Of a DNA stretch of 64,000 bases, positions 54,840 through 61,818 are shown piece by piece; within the stretch, counting starts at the first letter, position 1; each line of letters starts with the position of its first letter. A model generated the notes under the pieces. That model was not told the origin of the DNA and did no database searches. It saw only the letters and a list, made by a program, of their open reading frames with translations. The DNA lies in NCBI GenBank assembly GCA_001636495.1, contig KV440964.1:3364666-3428665 (forward strand), given 5' to 3'. The DNA comes from Sutcliffiella horikoshii. Its GTDB lineage: Bacteria > Bacillota > Bacilli > Bacillales > Bacillaceae_I. A program made the translations under genes and the position numbers.

Positions 54840-54954
54840 ATCTAGTCTCCCTATAAATTGTTCATCTTGTTCTCTATCTTTTTTCTATTTTAACAAATTC
54901 CAAAAGGTTTCTGGCAAAAAAATTCCTACAAAAATCGAGTTTTATTTTATAGGG

Positions 54955-54982
54955 TTGACTTTTATTTTGTTTGATGTATAAT
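54955..54982 (+). promoter_or_regulatory. Strong sigma-A promoter of an unassigned RNA
   Basis: TTGACT, 16 bases, TATAAT. Near-consensus; among the best promoter matches in the window. The predicted start is about 54989-54991, at TTGGGTGCAAGCCCAA. Confidence 0.75.
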
Positions 54983-55040
54983 AAGAGTTTGGGTGCAAGC
55001 CCAACAACATTAGTAACTTGATATAGAAAGGAAGAACGTT

Positions 55041-55133
55041 ATGACATTCTTAAGCAATACCAACGTGTCACAAGGATGCACTGGCGTTCCATATAGTTTT
55101 TTACAGAGGCTTAATCGATCTGGCACGGCCTAG
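55041..55133 (+). CDS. 30-aa ORF inside the structured RNA
   Basis: ATG 55041 has AAAGGAAG 7 bases upstream. The product begins MTFLSNTNVSQGC and ends LQRLNRSGTA. It begins about 50 nt into the transcript, a typical place for a leader peptide. Composition is plausible for a peptide, but no family is recognised and no regulatory codon run stands out. Confidence 0.4.
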   Translation: MTFLSNTNVSQGCTGVPYSFLQRLNRSGTA

Positions 55134-55346
55134 GAGCCGTAAGGACGTATGAGAGGTAGGGCTTACGTTGTTTAAGTAAGGGAAACTACCATGGAATTAT
55201 ACCGCGGCAAACGAATATAATACTTTTATGTCATTTATAAATCATGTCCATGTAGCAGGACAACTTATAATGCTTGTGATGAAGCAAGTTACTAATTGCG
55301 CTATACATCATTAATTAGCGCCTTTATTCGAATAATAATAAGATAG

Positions 55347-55384
55347 AAGCAAGTTGTCCTTCGTGATAACTTGCTTTTATTTTT
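55347..55384 (+). terminator. Terminator of the structured RNA, with competing helix
   Basis: AAGCAAGTT (55347), 12-base loop, AACTTGCTT (55368), then TTATTTTTAT. Bases 55351-55360 can instead pair perfectly with 55257-55266, and AAGCAAGTT also occurs at 55282, so alternative folds compete. Confidence 0.75.
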
Positions 55385-55501
55385 ATGTCATAAAATTTGA
55401 AACTATTGTAAAACACCTGTATAATTATATGCTGATTGTCAAATATACTCGAATTAAAAAATAGATTGTAGATTTAGTTATGTATTTCAAGGGGGAATTG
55501 G

Positions 55502-56023
55502 ATGTCTTTCACAAGCTTATTCACGGCCGAAGAAGAGACAAAGGATAAAGAAGAAATCAAACAGGAACTGGACGATTTAGAATTTCAGATATTCCGTATG
55601 AAAGAGAACATGAAAGAAATTGCAAAGAAATGGCAAGTGATTGGCATCGACCAGACAAAAGAGGATAATTGGGTGGTCGTCTATACCAATTATGACAACA
55701 ACTCTTGCAAAATTATGCTTAATGATTGCGAATCAGCCTATCGGGGACATTGGGACTTCTCCATCCAAGCGACATATAAAGAAGATGACACTATTTTCAT
55801 CGGTGATATTAAAGGCCCGGAAAATAAAGGGTACGGCTCCATTTGCATGAACTATTTAAAGGAAGTGGCCAAGAATCAGAACATCCAGCATATAACCGGT
55901 GACATCGCCAAGCGCGACTGGGACCACGTGGACCGCCTTGTACACTTTTATGAAAAGCATGACTTCCAGGTGGATATCGACAAAGACTCAAAATCTGGTG
56001 AGATTGTTTGGCAACCATATTAA
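55502..56023 (+). CDS. GNAT-like protein with N-terminal coiled coil
   Basis: 173 aa. Residues about 10-45 form a charged coiled coil (EEIKQELDDLEFQIFRMKEN). The C-terminal part looks like a GNAT fold with the acetyl-CoA loop GPENKGYGSICMNYL and a closing LVHFYEKHDFQVDID. Substrate unknown. AAGGGGG precedes ATG. It is the first gene after the structured RNA and lies 24 bp before the CHY zinc-finger gene. Confidence 0.75.
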   Translation: MSFTSLFTAEEETKDKEEIKQELDDLEFQIFRMKENMKEIAKKWQVIGIDQTKEDNWVVVYTNYDNNSCKIMLNDCESAYRGHWDFSIQATYKEDDTIFIGDIKGPENKGYGSICMNYLKEVAKNQNIQHITGDIAKRDWDHVDRLVHFYEKHDFQVDIDKDSKSGEIVWQPY

Positions 56024-56047
56024 TTTATCATTAAGGGGATGGATGGA

Positions 56048-56368
56048 ATGACTGTTAAAATACATGGTTCCACGGTTGATGATCATACACGCTGCATCCA
56101 CTATCATTCCGAAACAGATATTATCGCCATCAAGTTCCATTGCTGCGGGGACTATTACCCTTGCTACCAATGTCACGAAGCGCACGCGAATCATCCTATC
56201 ATCGTATGGCCGAAAGAACACTTCCAGACCAAAGCTATTCTATGCGGGAACTGTAAGAACGAACTGACGATTCACGAGTACTTAAACAGCCATTCGATTT
56301 GCCCGGAATGCCATTCAAACTTCAATCCCGGCTGCCAATTACATTATCATCTATATTTTGAAAAATAG
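56048..56368 (+). CDS. CHY zinc-finger protein
   Basis: 106 aa with the CHY pattern: C-x-H-Y in TRCIHYHSE, then FHCCGDYYPCYQCHEAH, LCGNCK and SICPECHSNFNPGC. It should bind about three zinc ions. Homologous to Hot13-like proteins; function in bacteria unclear. ATG 56048 has AAGGGG 9 bases upstream. Confidence 0.87.
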   Translation: MTVKIHGSTVDDHTRCIHYHSETDIIAIKFHCCGDYYPCYQCHEAHANHPIIVWPKEHFQTKAILCGNCKNELTIHEYLNSHSICPECHSNFNPGCQLHYHLYFEK

Positions 56369-56398
56369 AGGCTTATCCGACTTTGGAACCTCTATTTT

Positions 56399-57403
56399 TT
56401 ATTCCTCACAAAGTTTATGGTCCACCTTAGTAGGCGGCTGCTCCAACCAACCATACTTGACCAACAGCTTCGCCCCATCGCCCGCATAGGTCATCACTTC
56501 TCCTATGATTCTCATATACATGAAAGCTAGATCCTTCCGAGGACTTACCGCCATGGATAATCCGTAGTTTGCCGTACCATATGTAATCAAGTGCGCCACA
56601 TGATTGAGCATAAAACGGTCTGAAAATGGCGAGATGGTTGTATCCATCACTTCACTGGCGTAAGTCGAAGGTACATTGCAATCTTCTTTCAGGAGAATCG
56701 TTGAAAACATCGTCACATATTTGTTCGCCAACAATTTCCCCTTTTCAAAATACGCACAAAGCTTTTTGTCGCCTGCCACCTGCATAAACCCTTTCAATAA
56801 AGCTTTCCCCAGTGCATTGGATCGCACATTCTGAAATAGCTGATTCATCTCCAATACTGTCAATGGACGTTTTTCATTCGTAAATCCGGCAAAAAAATGA
56901 CCACTTTTCACAAATTTAATGGTTTCCGGCGCAGAGATATAAGGAGGCCTTGAGTATATCCCCTTTTCCAGCAGTAGCCTCTTCCCCAACTCCGTAACTT
57001 GCTGCAAGGCATCAATATGAAGGTGAAACACTTCTCTGACATCCTTGCGTGATACCTCTGCCACAGCAAGGGCAAACCCATTTAGCGCAAACTTAGCCAT
57101 TCCATCAATATAATGTAAATAGAATACATCAGAAAAAAGCCGTGGCGCCGCTGTATTTATGTCTTCTGATGTAATCCCCCTCGGAATAGGGAAGTCCTCC
57201 TTTTTGAAGACATCCATGTACCGATGAACATGCCGTTTGGAAACATCTAGGCAATGTTCAACAAAATCAGCAATGTCCGGATCATCCACATGCACCAAGA
57301 AGTAACGAAACATATGGTGAACAGATGTTTCAAACAAGTAACTGCTCCATAAGTGTCCGACTTCCGCAGACGTGAGGCGAATATGTTCGTGGGAGTTCTC
57401 CAT
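56399..57403 (-). CDS. DUF3231 family protein
   Basis: 334 aa from ATG 57403 (MENSHEHIRLTSAEVGHLW), the usual family start and length. It has two tandem helical halves, each with a ferritin-like look (SSYLFETSVHHMFRYFLVHV; FSDRFMLNHVAHLITYG). Several DUF3231 proteins are spore-associated. The open frame extends to 57559 but would overlap the upstream gene. The ribosome site is weak. Confidence 0.82.
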   Translation of the reverse strand: MENSHEHIRLTSAEVGHLWSSYLFETSVHHMFRYFLVHVDDPDIADFVEHCLDVSKRHVHRYMDVFKKEDFPIPRGITSEDINTAAPRLFSDVFYLHYIDGMAKFALNGFALAVAEVSRKDVREVFHLHIDALQQVTELGKRLLLEKGIYSRPPYISAPETIKFVKSGHFFAGFTNEKRPLTVLEMNQLFQNVRSNALGKALLKGFMQVAGDKKLCAYFEKGKLLANKYVTMFSTILLKEDCNVPSTYASEVMDTTISPFSDRFMLNHVAHLITYGTANYGLSMAVSPRKDLAFMYMRIIGEVMTYAGDGAKLLVKYGWLEQPPTKVDHKLCEE

Positions 57404-57510
57404 TTGATGGTGGACCTGCCTTTCGCAATAAAAATTTACCATTAGTTTGTGTAAATTGTTGTAAATTATGTACGGAAAGATATCCACATGGAATATCTTT
57501 CTGCGAACCT

Positions 57511-57963
57511 TTACGTCGGAAGATCCCTTACACAAATCGAATAGGCACGACAGCGCCACGTAGGAGGATTTGTTACCTCTCCTATGGTTCCATTTGCCGG
57601 ATAGACTCTTACAAGAACCGGGTCGCCTAACATGTTAGTAGCCCAAACCAACATAGGGCATAGTGAAGCGCCTCCAGGTGAAGCTGTTAAACTACTTGCA
57701 ATTTGTTGTAATTCCATCACTGTTGGAGTTCGATAAACACCCGCACATAATGTTGAACTGTATCTAATTGGTTGATTGAAAAATCTAAATCCGAGGGCGC
57801 CTACCGTAACTTCACCACGAGCAGCAAGAGCTGCCCTCAACCCTGCACAAACTGGAGATTCATTCCAAAAAACAGGATTCGGACATCTATCCCTCTTATC
57901 ATCACAACAATCACAACAGCAATGATGTTTTCTCTCACAACATTCCACATAAACTATTCCCAT
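57511..57963 (-). CDS. Cys-rich protein with MGIVYVEC start
   Basis: 150 aa. The first 30 residues have eleven or so Cys/His (YVECCERKHHCCCDCCDD). The rest is a beta-rich domain (EVTVGALGFRFFNQPIRY, PMLVWATNMLGDPVLVRVYP). ATG 57963 has AGGAGGTGA 5 bases upstream. It shares its N-terminal motif with the gene at 58086. Probably a metal-binding or disulfide-linked spore surface protein; that is inference. Confidence 0.7.
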   Translation of the reverse strand: MGIVYVECCERKHHCCCDCCDDKRDRCPNPVFWNESPVCAGLRAALAARGEVTVGALGFRFFNQPIRYSSTLCAGVYRTPTVMELQQIASSLTASPGGASLCPMLVWATNMLGDPVLVRVYPANGTIGEVTNPPTWRCRAYSICVRDLPT

Positions 57964-58041
57964 ATTTTTCACCTCCTATTAAATTGCTACTATATGATAT
58001 GAGATACAGTAGACATTGCTTGTACATTTCTACCAAAAATA

Positions 58042-58077
58042 AAAAATAGACAAGCGATTTTTCGCTTGTCTATTTTT
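58042..58077 (-). terminator. Terminator T1 (AATAGACAAGCGA hairpin)
   Basis: AAAAATAGACAAGCGA and TCGCTTGTCTATTTTT, perfect arms. It ends the short Cys-rich gene. A near copy is at 58341. Confidence 0.9.
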
Positions 58078-58085
58078 GAACACTA

Positions 58086-58262
58086 TTAATCGTCGTATCT
58101 GTAATAGCGGGATGCCCCACTGTTACAGCCACATTTATGGTGATGTCGGTGTGACATCGTTCCCATCACAGCATTCTCTGTTTCAGGACGACGTCTGCAA
58201 TGATGATGACATTCACACTTTTTCTTGCAGCATTTTTTGCATTCTACATATAATACTCCCAT
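58086..58262 (-). CDS. Small Cys/His-rich protein with MGVLYVEC start
   Basis: 58 aa. Start ATG 58262 follows GAGGGGGTGAAAGAG. It contains YVECKKCCKKKCECHHHC, an Arg-rich link, and HRHHHKCGCN. It is paralogous at the N-terminus to the 150-aa protein. Metal binding or coat cross-linking is plausible. Confidence 0.7.
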   Translation of the reverse strand: MGVLYVECKKCCKKKCECHHHCRRRPETENAVMGTMSHRHHHKCGCNSGASRYYRYDD

Positions 58263-58340
58263 CTCTTTCACCCCCTCTATTGTTCTATTAAAAGTATATG
58301 CACTTTACTAGAAAACGACTGTGCCAATTAATTAATATCA

Positions 58341-58379
58341 AAAAAATAGACAAGCGAGTTTTCGCCTGTCTCTATTTTT
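58341..58379 (-). terminator. Terminator T2, near copy of T1
   Basis: AAAAATAGACAAGCGA, GTT, TTCGCCTGTCTCTATTTTT with two changes from T1. It ends the SCP2 gene. Confidence 0.8.
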
Positions 58380-58383
58380 CCTA

Positions 58384-58707
58384 CTATTGATATTTCTCTA
58401 ATGCGGATTGAAGCTTCAATGCCAATCCAAGATCACCTTTCACCTTCAGCTTTCCAGTCATATATGCCATAGTAGTATTAAAGTTACCTTCTATCATCTT
58501 CATAACGTTTTCGTCCGATAATTGTAGTGTGCAATCAGACACCATCTCTTCTCCGATTAGCATCTCTACTTTCCCATCTTTAAAAGAGAATTGGTACACC
58601 TTCCCATCATTCAAATCAAACTGATATACTGCATTTAACCGTTGAATCCCTTCAGGTTGCTCGTTCATTTTAACCTGAAGGTCTTGAAAAGCTCTTTCCA
58701 CACTCAC
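58384..58707 (-). CDS. SCP2 sterol-binding-domain protein
   Basis: 107 aa single SCP2-like lipid-binding domain: VYQFDLNDGKVYQFSFKDGK, CTLQLSDENVMKMIEG and TGKLKVKGDLGLALKLQ. Start GTG 58707 with AGGGGG upstream. Cytosolic; ligand unknown. Confidence 0.88.
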   Translation of the reverse strand: MSVERAFQDLQVKMNEQPEGIQRLNAVYQFDLNDGKVYQFSFKDGKVEMLIGEEMVSDCTLQLSDENVMKMIEGNFNTTMAYMTGKLKVKGDLGLALKLQSALEKYQ

Positions 58708-58852
58708 CTTTTAGTCCCCCTTTTGATTAAAACTTATATTCTTATTTCGTTATAACTTTTATATATCCTTTATTTCCCTTCCTAAATAACCGATTAAAAT
58801 AACCAATTGCAAAAAAACAGTCCGGAAATAATTCCAAACTGTAGATATGTGC

Positions 58853-59251
58853 TTATTCCATTGTTAATCCAGGACACTTACAAGGAGTTCCGATGATACT
58901 ATACCCAACAACCTCAATACCTTTTTTCTTTAAAAAACGAATACTTACGTTTTTTTCCTAATGACTGGATGCAAGAATAATCACTTTTCCCCCATTGAAT
59001 TGTTTATGATTACGTTGTAGGTAGGCAACTGGAATACTAATTGCATCCGGAACCGCATCCTGCACATAATTATAATCCCTTACATCAATAATTTTTGTGT
59101 GGACATCCATTTGATTCATATCCTTTACACAAGGTACACCCAAAACCGGAACATATCTATTGTATAGGTAAATAGAAATTATCATAAGTACCAAGACGAT
59201 AGAGATCACCAAAACCAATCCCCTCCAGAGGTAATATTTGTCCTTCAACAA
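58853..59251 (-). pseudogene. Rhodanese-like membrane-anchored protein broken by an in-frame TAG
   Basis: The frame starts at 59251 with a membrane helix (LVLVISIVLVLMIISIYLY), then a rhodanese-like domain (KIIDVRDYNYVQDAVPDAI). It hits TAG at 58958-58960 after VIILASSH. The same frame goes on without a shift for 33 codons (EKNVSIRFLKKKGIEVVGYS) to a TAA at 58853. The continuation reads like the missing end of the domain. No active-site cysteine is seen, so the intact form may already have been non-catalytic. Confidence 0.65.
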
Positions 59252-59384
59252 TATACCCCTTAGGGTATATTGTCAACTATTCAGGTCATAGGAAAAAGCA
59301 CATCCTGCATGAGAATGTTCTCTCGCATAAGTGTGTTACGAAGAAAATGAGTTAATGATTTTCGGCAAAGGCTCTGTTAAACGT

Positions 59385-59513
59385 CGCTGTTGATTTCCGC
59401 AATAGGCTTCGCTTTCCTCGGGGCGACCTTGAGCCTCCTCACTTCGTTGCGGGGTCTCAAGATTGTCGCTACTCTCCCGCTGGAGTCTACGCCTTTTGCT
59501 CCAATCACCAGCT
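59385..59513 (+). repeat. Dyad repeat, copy I
   Basis: Full-length copy: CGCTGTTGATTTCCGC, GGCTTCGCTTTCC, GACCTTGAGCCTCCTC, GCGGGGTCTCAAGATTGTCGC, GGAGTCTACGCC, CCAATCACCAGC. An extra 11-bp inverted pair, AAAGGCTCTGT (59367) and ACAGAGCCTTT (59542), encloses it. Confidence 0.87.
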
Positions 59514-59585
59514 AGAAACAGGTCATAATCAACTAACTTCCACAGAGCCTTTTAAAAAGACTCTTTTCTCAAAGAAAAACAGCCT

Positions 59586-59634
59586 TAAAAAAAGCTCCAA
59601 TCTCTTATAACAAAAGAGATTGGAGCTTTTTGTA
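59586..59634. terminator. Terminator after tRNA-Val
   Basis: AAAAAAGCTCCAATCTCTT and AAGAGATTGGAGCTTTTT form a long stem just past the tRNA 3' end. Confidence 0.85.
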
Positions 59635-59637
59635 TGA

Positions 59638-59709
59638 TGATCTGAGAGGGATTCGAACCCCCGACCCCTACCCTGTCAAGGTAGTGTTCTCCCACTGAAC
59701 TATCAGATC
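59638..59709 (-). tRNA. tRNA-Val (anticodon GAC)
   Basis: 72 nt cloverleaf: acceptor GATCTGA/TCAGATC, D-stem GTTC/GAAC, anticodon stem CTACC/GGTAG with loop TTGACAG (GAC at 34-36), T-arm GGGGG-TTCGAAT-CCCTC. CCA is not encoded. Confidence 0.93.
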
Positions 59710-59797
59710 TTGAATGCGACTGTAAATACTATTATAGATAGTTGTTGAACGTTTGTAAAGAAGATTTTCAAAAGAAAAAACCGCCCATTTCGAACGG

Positions 59798-60109
59798 TTA
59801 TACTTGCATTCTCTTTTCTTTTCTACCTGAAGCAAAAGCATCAAACATTAGAATAATTGCTGTTATAGTATGAAGAACCCAACCAAGGAAGAAGACCCAT
59901 CCTAAGCAGGATGCAACAATCCCCCAAATACTTCCGTGAAACTTTTGCCCTTCTTTCGCACTAAACACCAACGTGATGATATGTAAAATCAACATAATGC
60001 CTAATGGAGAATAGCCAAATCCCATCACTGTTAGACCCCCGAGAACTGGGATGGCCAAAAACGCCTCCATTCCTCCAGTTACCCATTTTAATGTGGTAGA
60101 TGGATTCAT
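59798..60109 (-). CDS. Small multi-pass membrane protein
   Basis: 103 aa with three or four hydrophobic segments (PVLGGLTVMGFGYSPLGIML, IWGIVASCLGWVFFLGWVL). No recognised family. ATG 60109 has GAAGGTGA 6 bases upstream. It is divergent from the WYL-like gene across a region with two LexA-like boxes. Confidence 0.7.
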   Translation of the reverse strand: MNPSTTLKWVTGGMEAFLAIPVLGGLTVMGFGYSPLGIMLILHIITLVFSAKEGQKFHGSIWGIVASCLGWVFFLGWVLHTITAIILMFDAFASGRKEKRMQV

Positions 60110-60170
60110 CAAAAATCACCTTCCCTCTCTTTATATTACAAGTATATTCCATCCGCGGCAGAAAACAACT

Positions 60171-60184
60171 AGAATAAACGTTCG
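60171..60184. promoter_or_regulatory. LexA/SOS box-like site 1
   Basis: AGAATAAACGTTCG: 8 of 10 fixed positions of the Bacillus SOS consensus CGAAC-N4-GTTCG. Confidence 0.45.
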
Positions 60185-60200
60185 TATTTTTCTTGAATAT

Positions 60201-60214
60201 AAAACATACGTTCG
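60201..60214. promoter_or_regulatory. LexA/SOS box-like site 2
   Basis: AAAACATACGTTCG: 8 of 10 fixed positions. It lies between the -35 (TTGAAT, 60193) and -10 (TATATA, 60215) of the WYL-like gene, 30 bp from site 1. Confidence 0.5.
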
Positions 60215-60243
60215 TATATACTATTATTAAAGGAGATGATGAC

Positions 60244-60468
60244 ATGAATCAATTGCTTGAACAGTATAAAGTGGCCAGGATTCCCATCGAAATGATTTAT
60301 ATGGCAAACAACGGATCGATTACGCAAAGAAACATCATGGTTATGGAAATCGCGGAGAAATCTATTATTGCATTTTGTTACCTACGTCAGACGAAAAGGA
60401 CATTTCTTCTACAGAATATATTATCCTTTCGACCACTTAAGAAAAAATATGTAAATGAAGTCATCTAA
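60244..60468 (+). CDS. Minimal WYL-domain-like protein
   Basis: 74 aa: IEMIYMANNGSITQRNIMVM and IIAFCYLRQTKRTFLLQNIL match the WYL fold, which senses nucleic-acid ligands in larger regulators. There is no DNA-binding domain. ATG 60244 has AAAGGAGATG upstream. Predicted promoter and LexA-like boxes suggest DNA-damage induction. Confidence 0.72.
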   Translation: MNQLLEQYKVARIPIEMIYMANNGSITQRNIMVMEIAEKSIIAFCYLRQTKRTFLLQNILSFRPLKKKYVNEVI

Positions 60469-60546
60469 TTACACACATATCTTGCACACTCCCTATGGAT
60501 TATGATATTCTATAAAGAAACACATTTTTCTAGGAGGGAGACTTTA

Positions 60547-61098
60547 ATGAGAGAAGTAACATTAACAGATATCTTTACACACCCAATTACACAGAAATAT
60601 TTGAAACGCTCCGGAATTGCCCATGCCCTTGAAGTGGCCAACCATGCCTTCCATTTGGCATTTAAATATAATGTAAGTGTCGACTTGGCTACAAAAGCAG
60701 CTTTGCTTCATGATATCGGCCATTATGAGTGGTATCGACAAGGGAAATGGGACTATGAGCTTTACAGAGAAAACGACATCCATGCCATTAAAGGTGCCGA
60801 ACGTGCGCACAAGCTTTTAATCCGCTTAGGCGAAAGCCCACAAAAAGCCAAACAGATCTCAGTTGCTATTCTACTACACACCGATTCCTACTTGCCTGAA
60901 ATTGACGTAAAAAGAAGTCCTTTGCAAAAGGTCGTGAAACTTGCGGATGAAATGGACGAGGAAACAGGTGGCAATCATCACTATAAACAAATAGATAAAG
61001 CCACCGCCCTTGAAAAAATTAACTATTTGGACCAACTCGTCGATCACTATCTACCAAAACAACAACTTTCTTCCCACTCGCACGAACAATCCATCTAA
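60547..61098 (+). CDS. HD-domain hydrolase
   Basis: 183 aa. Metal-binding residues: HALEVANHAFHLA, LLHDIGHYEWYRQG and LADEMDEETGG. Likely a phosphohydrolase of nucleotides; substrate unknown. The start ATG 60547 follows AGGAGGGAG; the frame upstream to 60502 has no ribosome site. Confidence 0.85.
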   Translation: MREVTLTDIFTHPITQKYLKRSGIAHALEVANHAFHLAFKYNVSVDLATKAALLHDIGHYEWYRQGKWDYELYRENDIHAIKGAERAHKLLIRLGESPQKAKQISVAILLHTDSYLPEIDVKRSPLQKVVKLADEMDEETGGNHHYKQIDKATALEKINYLDQLVDHYLPKQQLSSHSHEQSI

Positions 61099-61100
61099 AC

Positions 61101-61133
61101 AGAAAGAGGTAGCATATGCTGCCACCTCTTCAT
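61101..61133. terminator. Bidirectional terminator
   Basis: AGAAAGAGGTAGCA and TGCTGCCACCTCTT arms between the HD and SCO1 genes. Confidence 0.7.
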
Positions 61134-61168
61134 TTACACTATATTGAAAACCCTTACGTTGTGACCCA

Positions 61169-61753
61169 CTAGTCTGTAACTTTTTTCAAATCATCCATGA
61201 TTTCCTCCAAGGGCACTTCCAAGCCACTATAAGACTCCCGTACAAACCCTTCCTTGTCTACAAGGAAAATACTCGTACTATGCATATACTGGTCGGAACC
61301 TTCTTCTTTGGATGCTGGTACCATGAAAGATACATTTGCAAAGCGTTCAATCGTTTCTTGATCGTAACCTGTGACAAAATCCCATTGGGTATAATCTGCT
61401 TTATAAAGATCGCCATATTCCTTCAATGCGGCTGGTGAATCTTTCTCAGGGTCGATGCTGAATGAAACAATCGGCACTTCCACACCTGATTCCTTCATTT
61501 CACGTTGTACCCTTGCCATGTTTGCAGTCATTGGAGGACAGACAGTATCGCAATTAGTAAAAATGAAATTTACCAACCAAAACTCCCCAGCTTGATCAGA
61601 GGTTGAGAAAGACTGTTCGTCTTGATTAACCCCTTCGAGTTCACCAACTTCCAGTTTCATCGAGAATTCTTCATCTAAATTAACTTCACTGCTTCCGCAA
61701 CCAGCTAAAGCAAGCAAGAGTATAAATGATAATAACGGCCATATTTTTTTCAA
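61169..61753 (-). CDS. SCO1/SenC family copper chaperone lipoprotein
   Basis: About 194 aa. Lipobox LLLALAGCGSS. The thioredoxin-like domain has the copper motif FTNCDTVCPPM and the distal histidine in YMHSTSIFLVD. It delivers copper to cytochrome c oxidase CuA. GGAGG is too close to ATG 61759 but 7 bases before TTG 61753, which I prefer. Confidence 0.92.
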   Translation of the reverse strand: MKKIWPLLSFILLLALAGCGSSEVNLDEEFSMKLEVGELEGVNQDEQSFSTSDQAGEFWLVNFIFTNCDTVCPPMTANMARVQREMKESGVEVPIVSFSIDPEKDSPAALKEYGDLYKADYTQWDFVTGYDQETIERFANVSFMVPASKEEGSDQYMHSTSIFLVDKEGFVRESYSGLEVPLEEIMDDLKKVTD

Positions 61754-61772
61754 ACTCATTCCTCCAAACTCG

Positions 61773-61812
61773 TAAAAAAAGTGTCGAGACCATTATAGCC
61801 CGACACCCCTTT
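61773..61812 (-). terminator. Terminator of the ABC transporter operon
   Basis: GTGTCG and CGACAC stem, followed on the minus strand by TTTTTTT. It lies just past the binding-protein gene. Confidence 0.7.
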
Positions 61813-61818
61813 CTAATG

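Larger units (their letters stand above)
54989..55385 (+). ncRNA. Unassigned structured transcript of about 395 nt
   Basis: Bounded by a strong promoter and a rho-independent terminator, with only a 30-codon ORF inside. Stems seen: TTGGG/CCCAA at the 5' end, ACGGC/GCCGT (55125-55140), CGTAAG/CTTACG (about 55138-55167), GCGCTA/TAGCGC (55298-55321), and AGGACAACTT (55257) with AAGTTGTCCT (55351). It does not match the S-box, T-box, cobalamin, lysine, M-box, 6S, tmRNA, RNase P or SRP RNA as I know them. It may be a regulatory leader of the GNAT-like gene at 55502 or an independent RNA. Confidence 0.55.

Noticed and set aside
54989-55385. T-box riboswitch
   Set aside because: ACCGCGG at 55201 resembles the end of a T-box, but AGGGTGG is missing, the sequence is not next to the terminator, and no aminoacyl-tRNA synthetase or amino-acid gene follows.
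54989-55385. Cobalamin riboswitch next to the B12-sensor genes
   Set aside because: GGGTGCAAGCCC is only loosely like the aptamer start; the B12 box and the central GCCAGGAGACC-type core are absent.
4888-59513. CRISPR array from the recurring repeats
   Set aside because: Copies are kilobases apart, 130-200 bp long, in both orientations and without cas genes.
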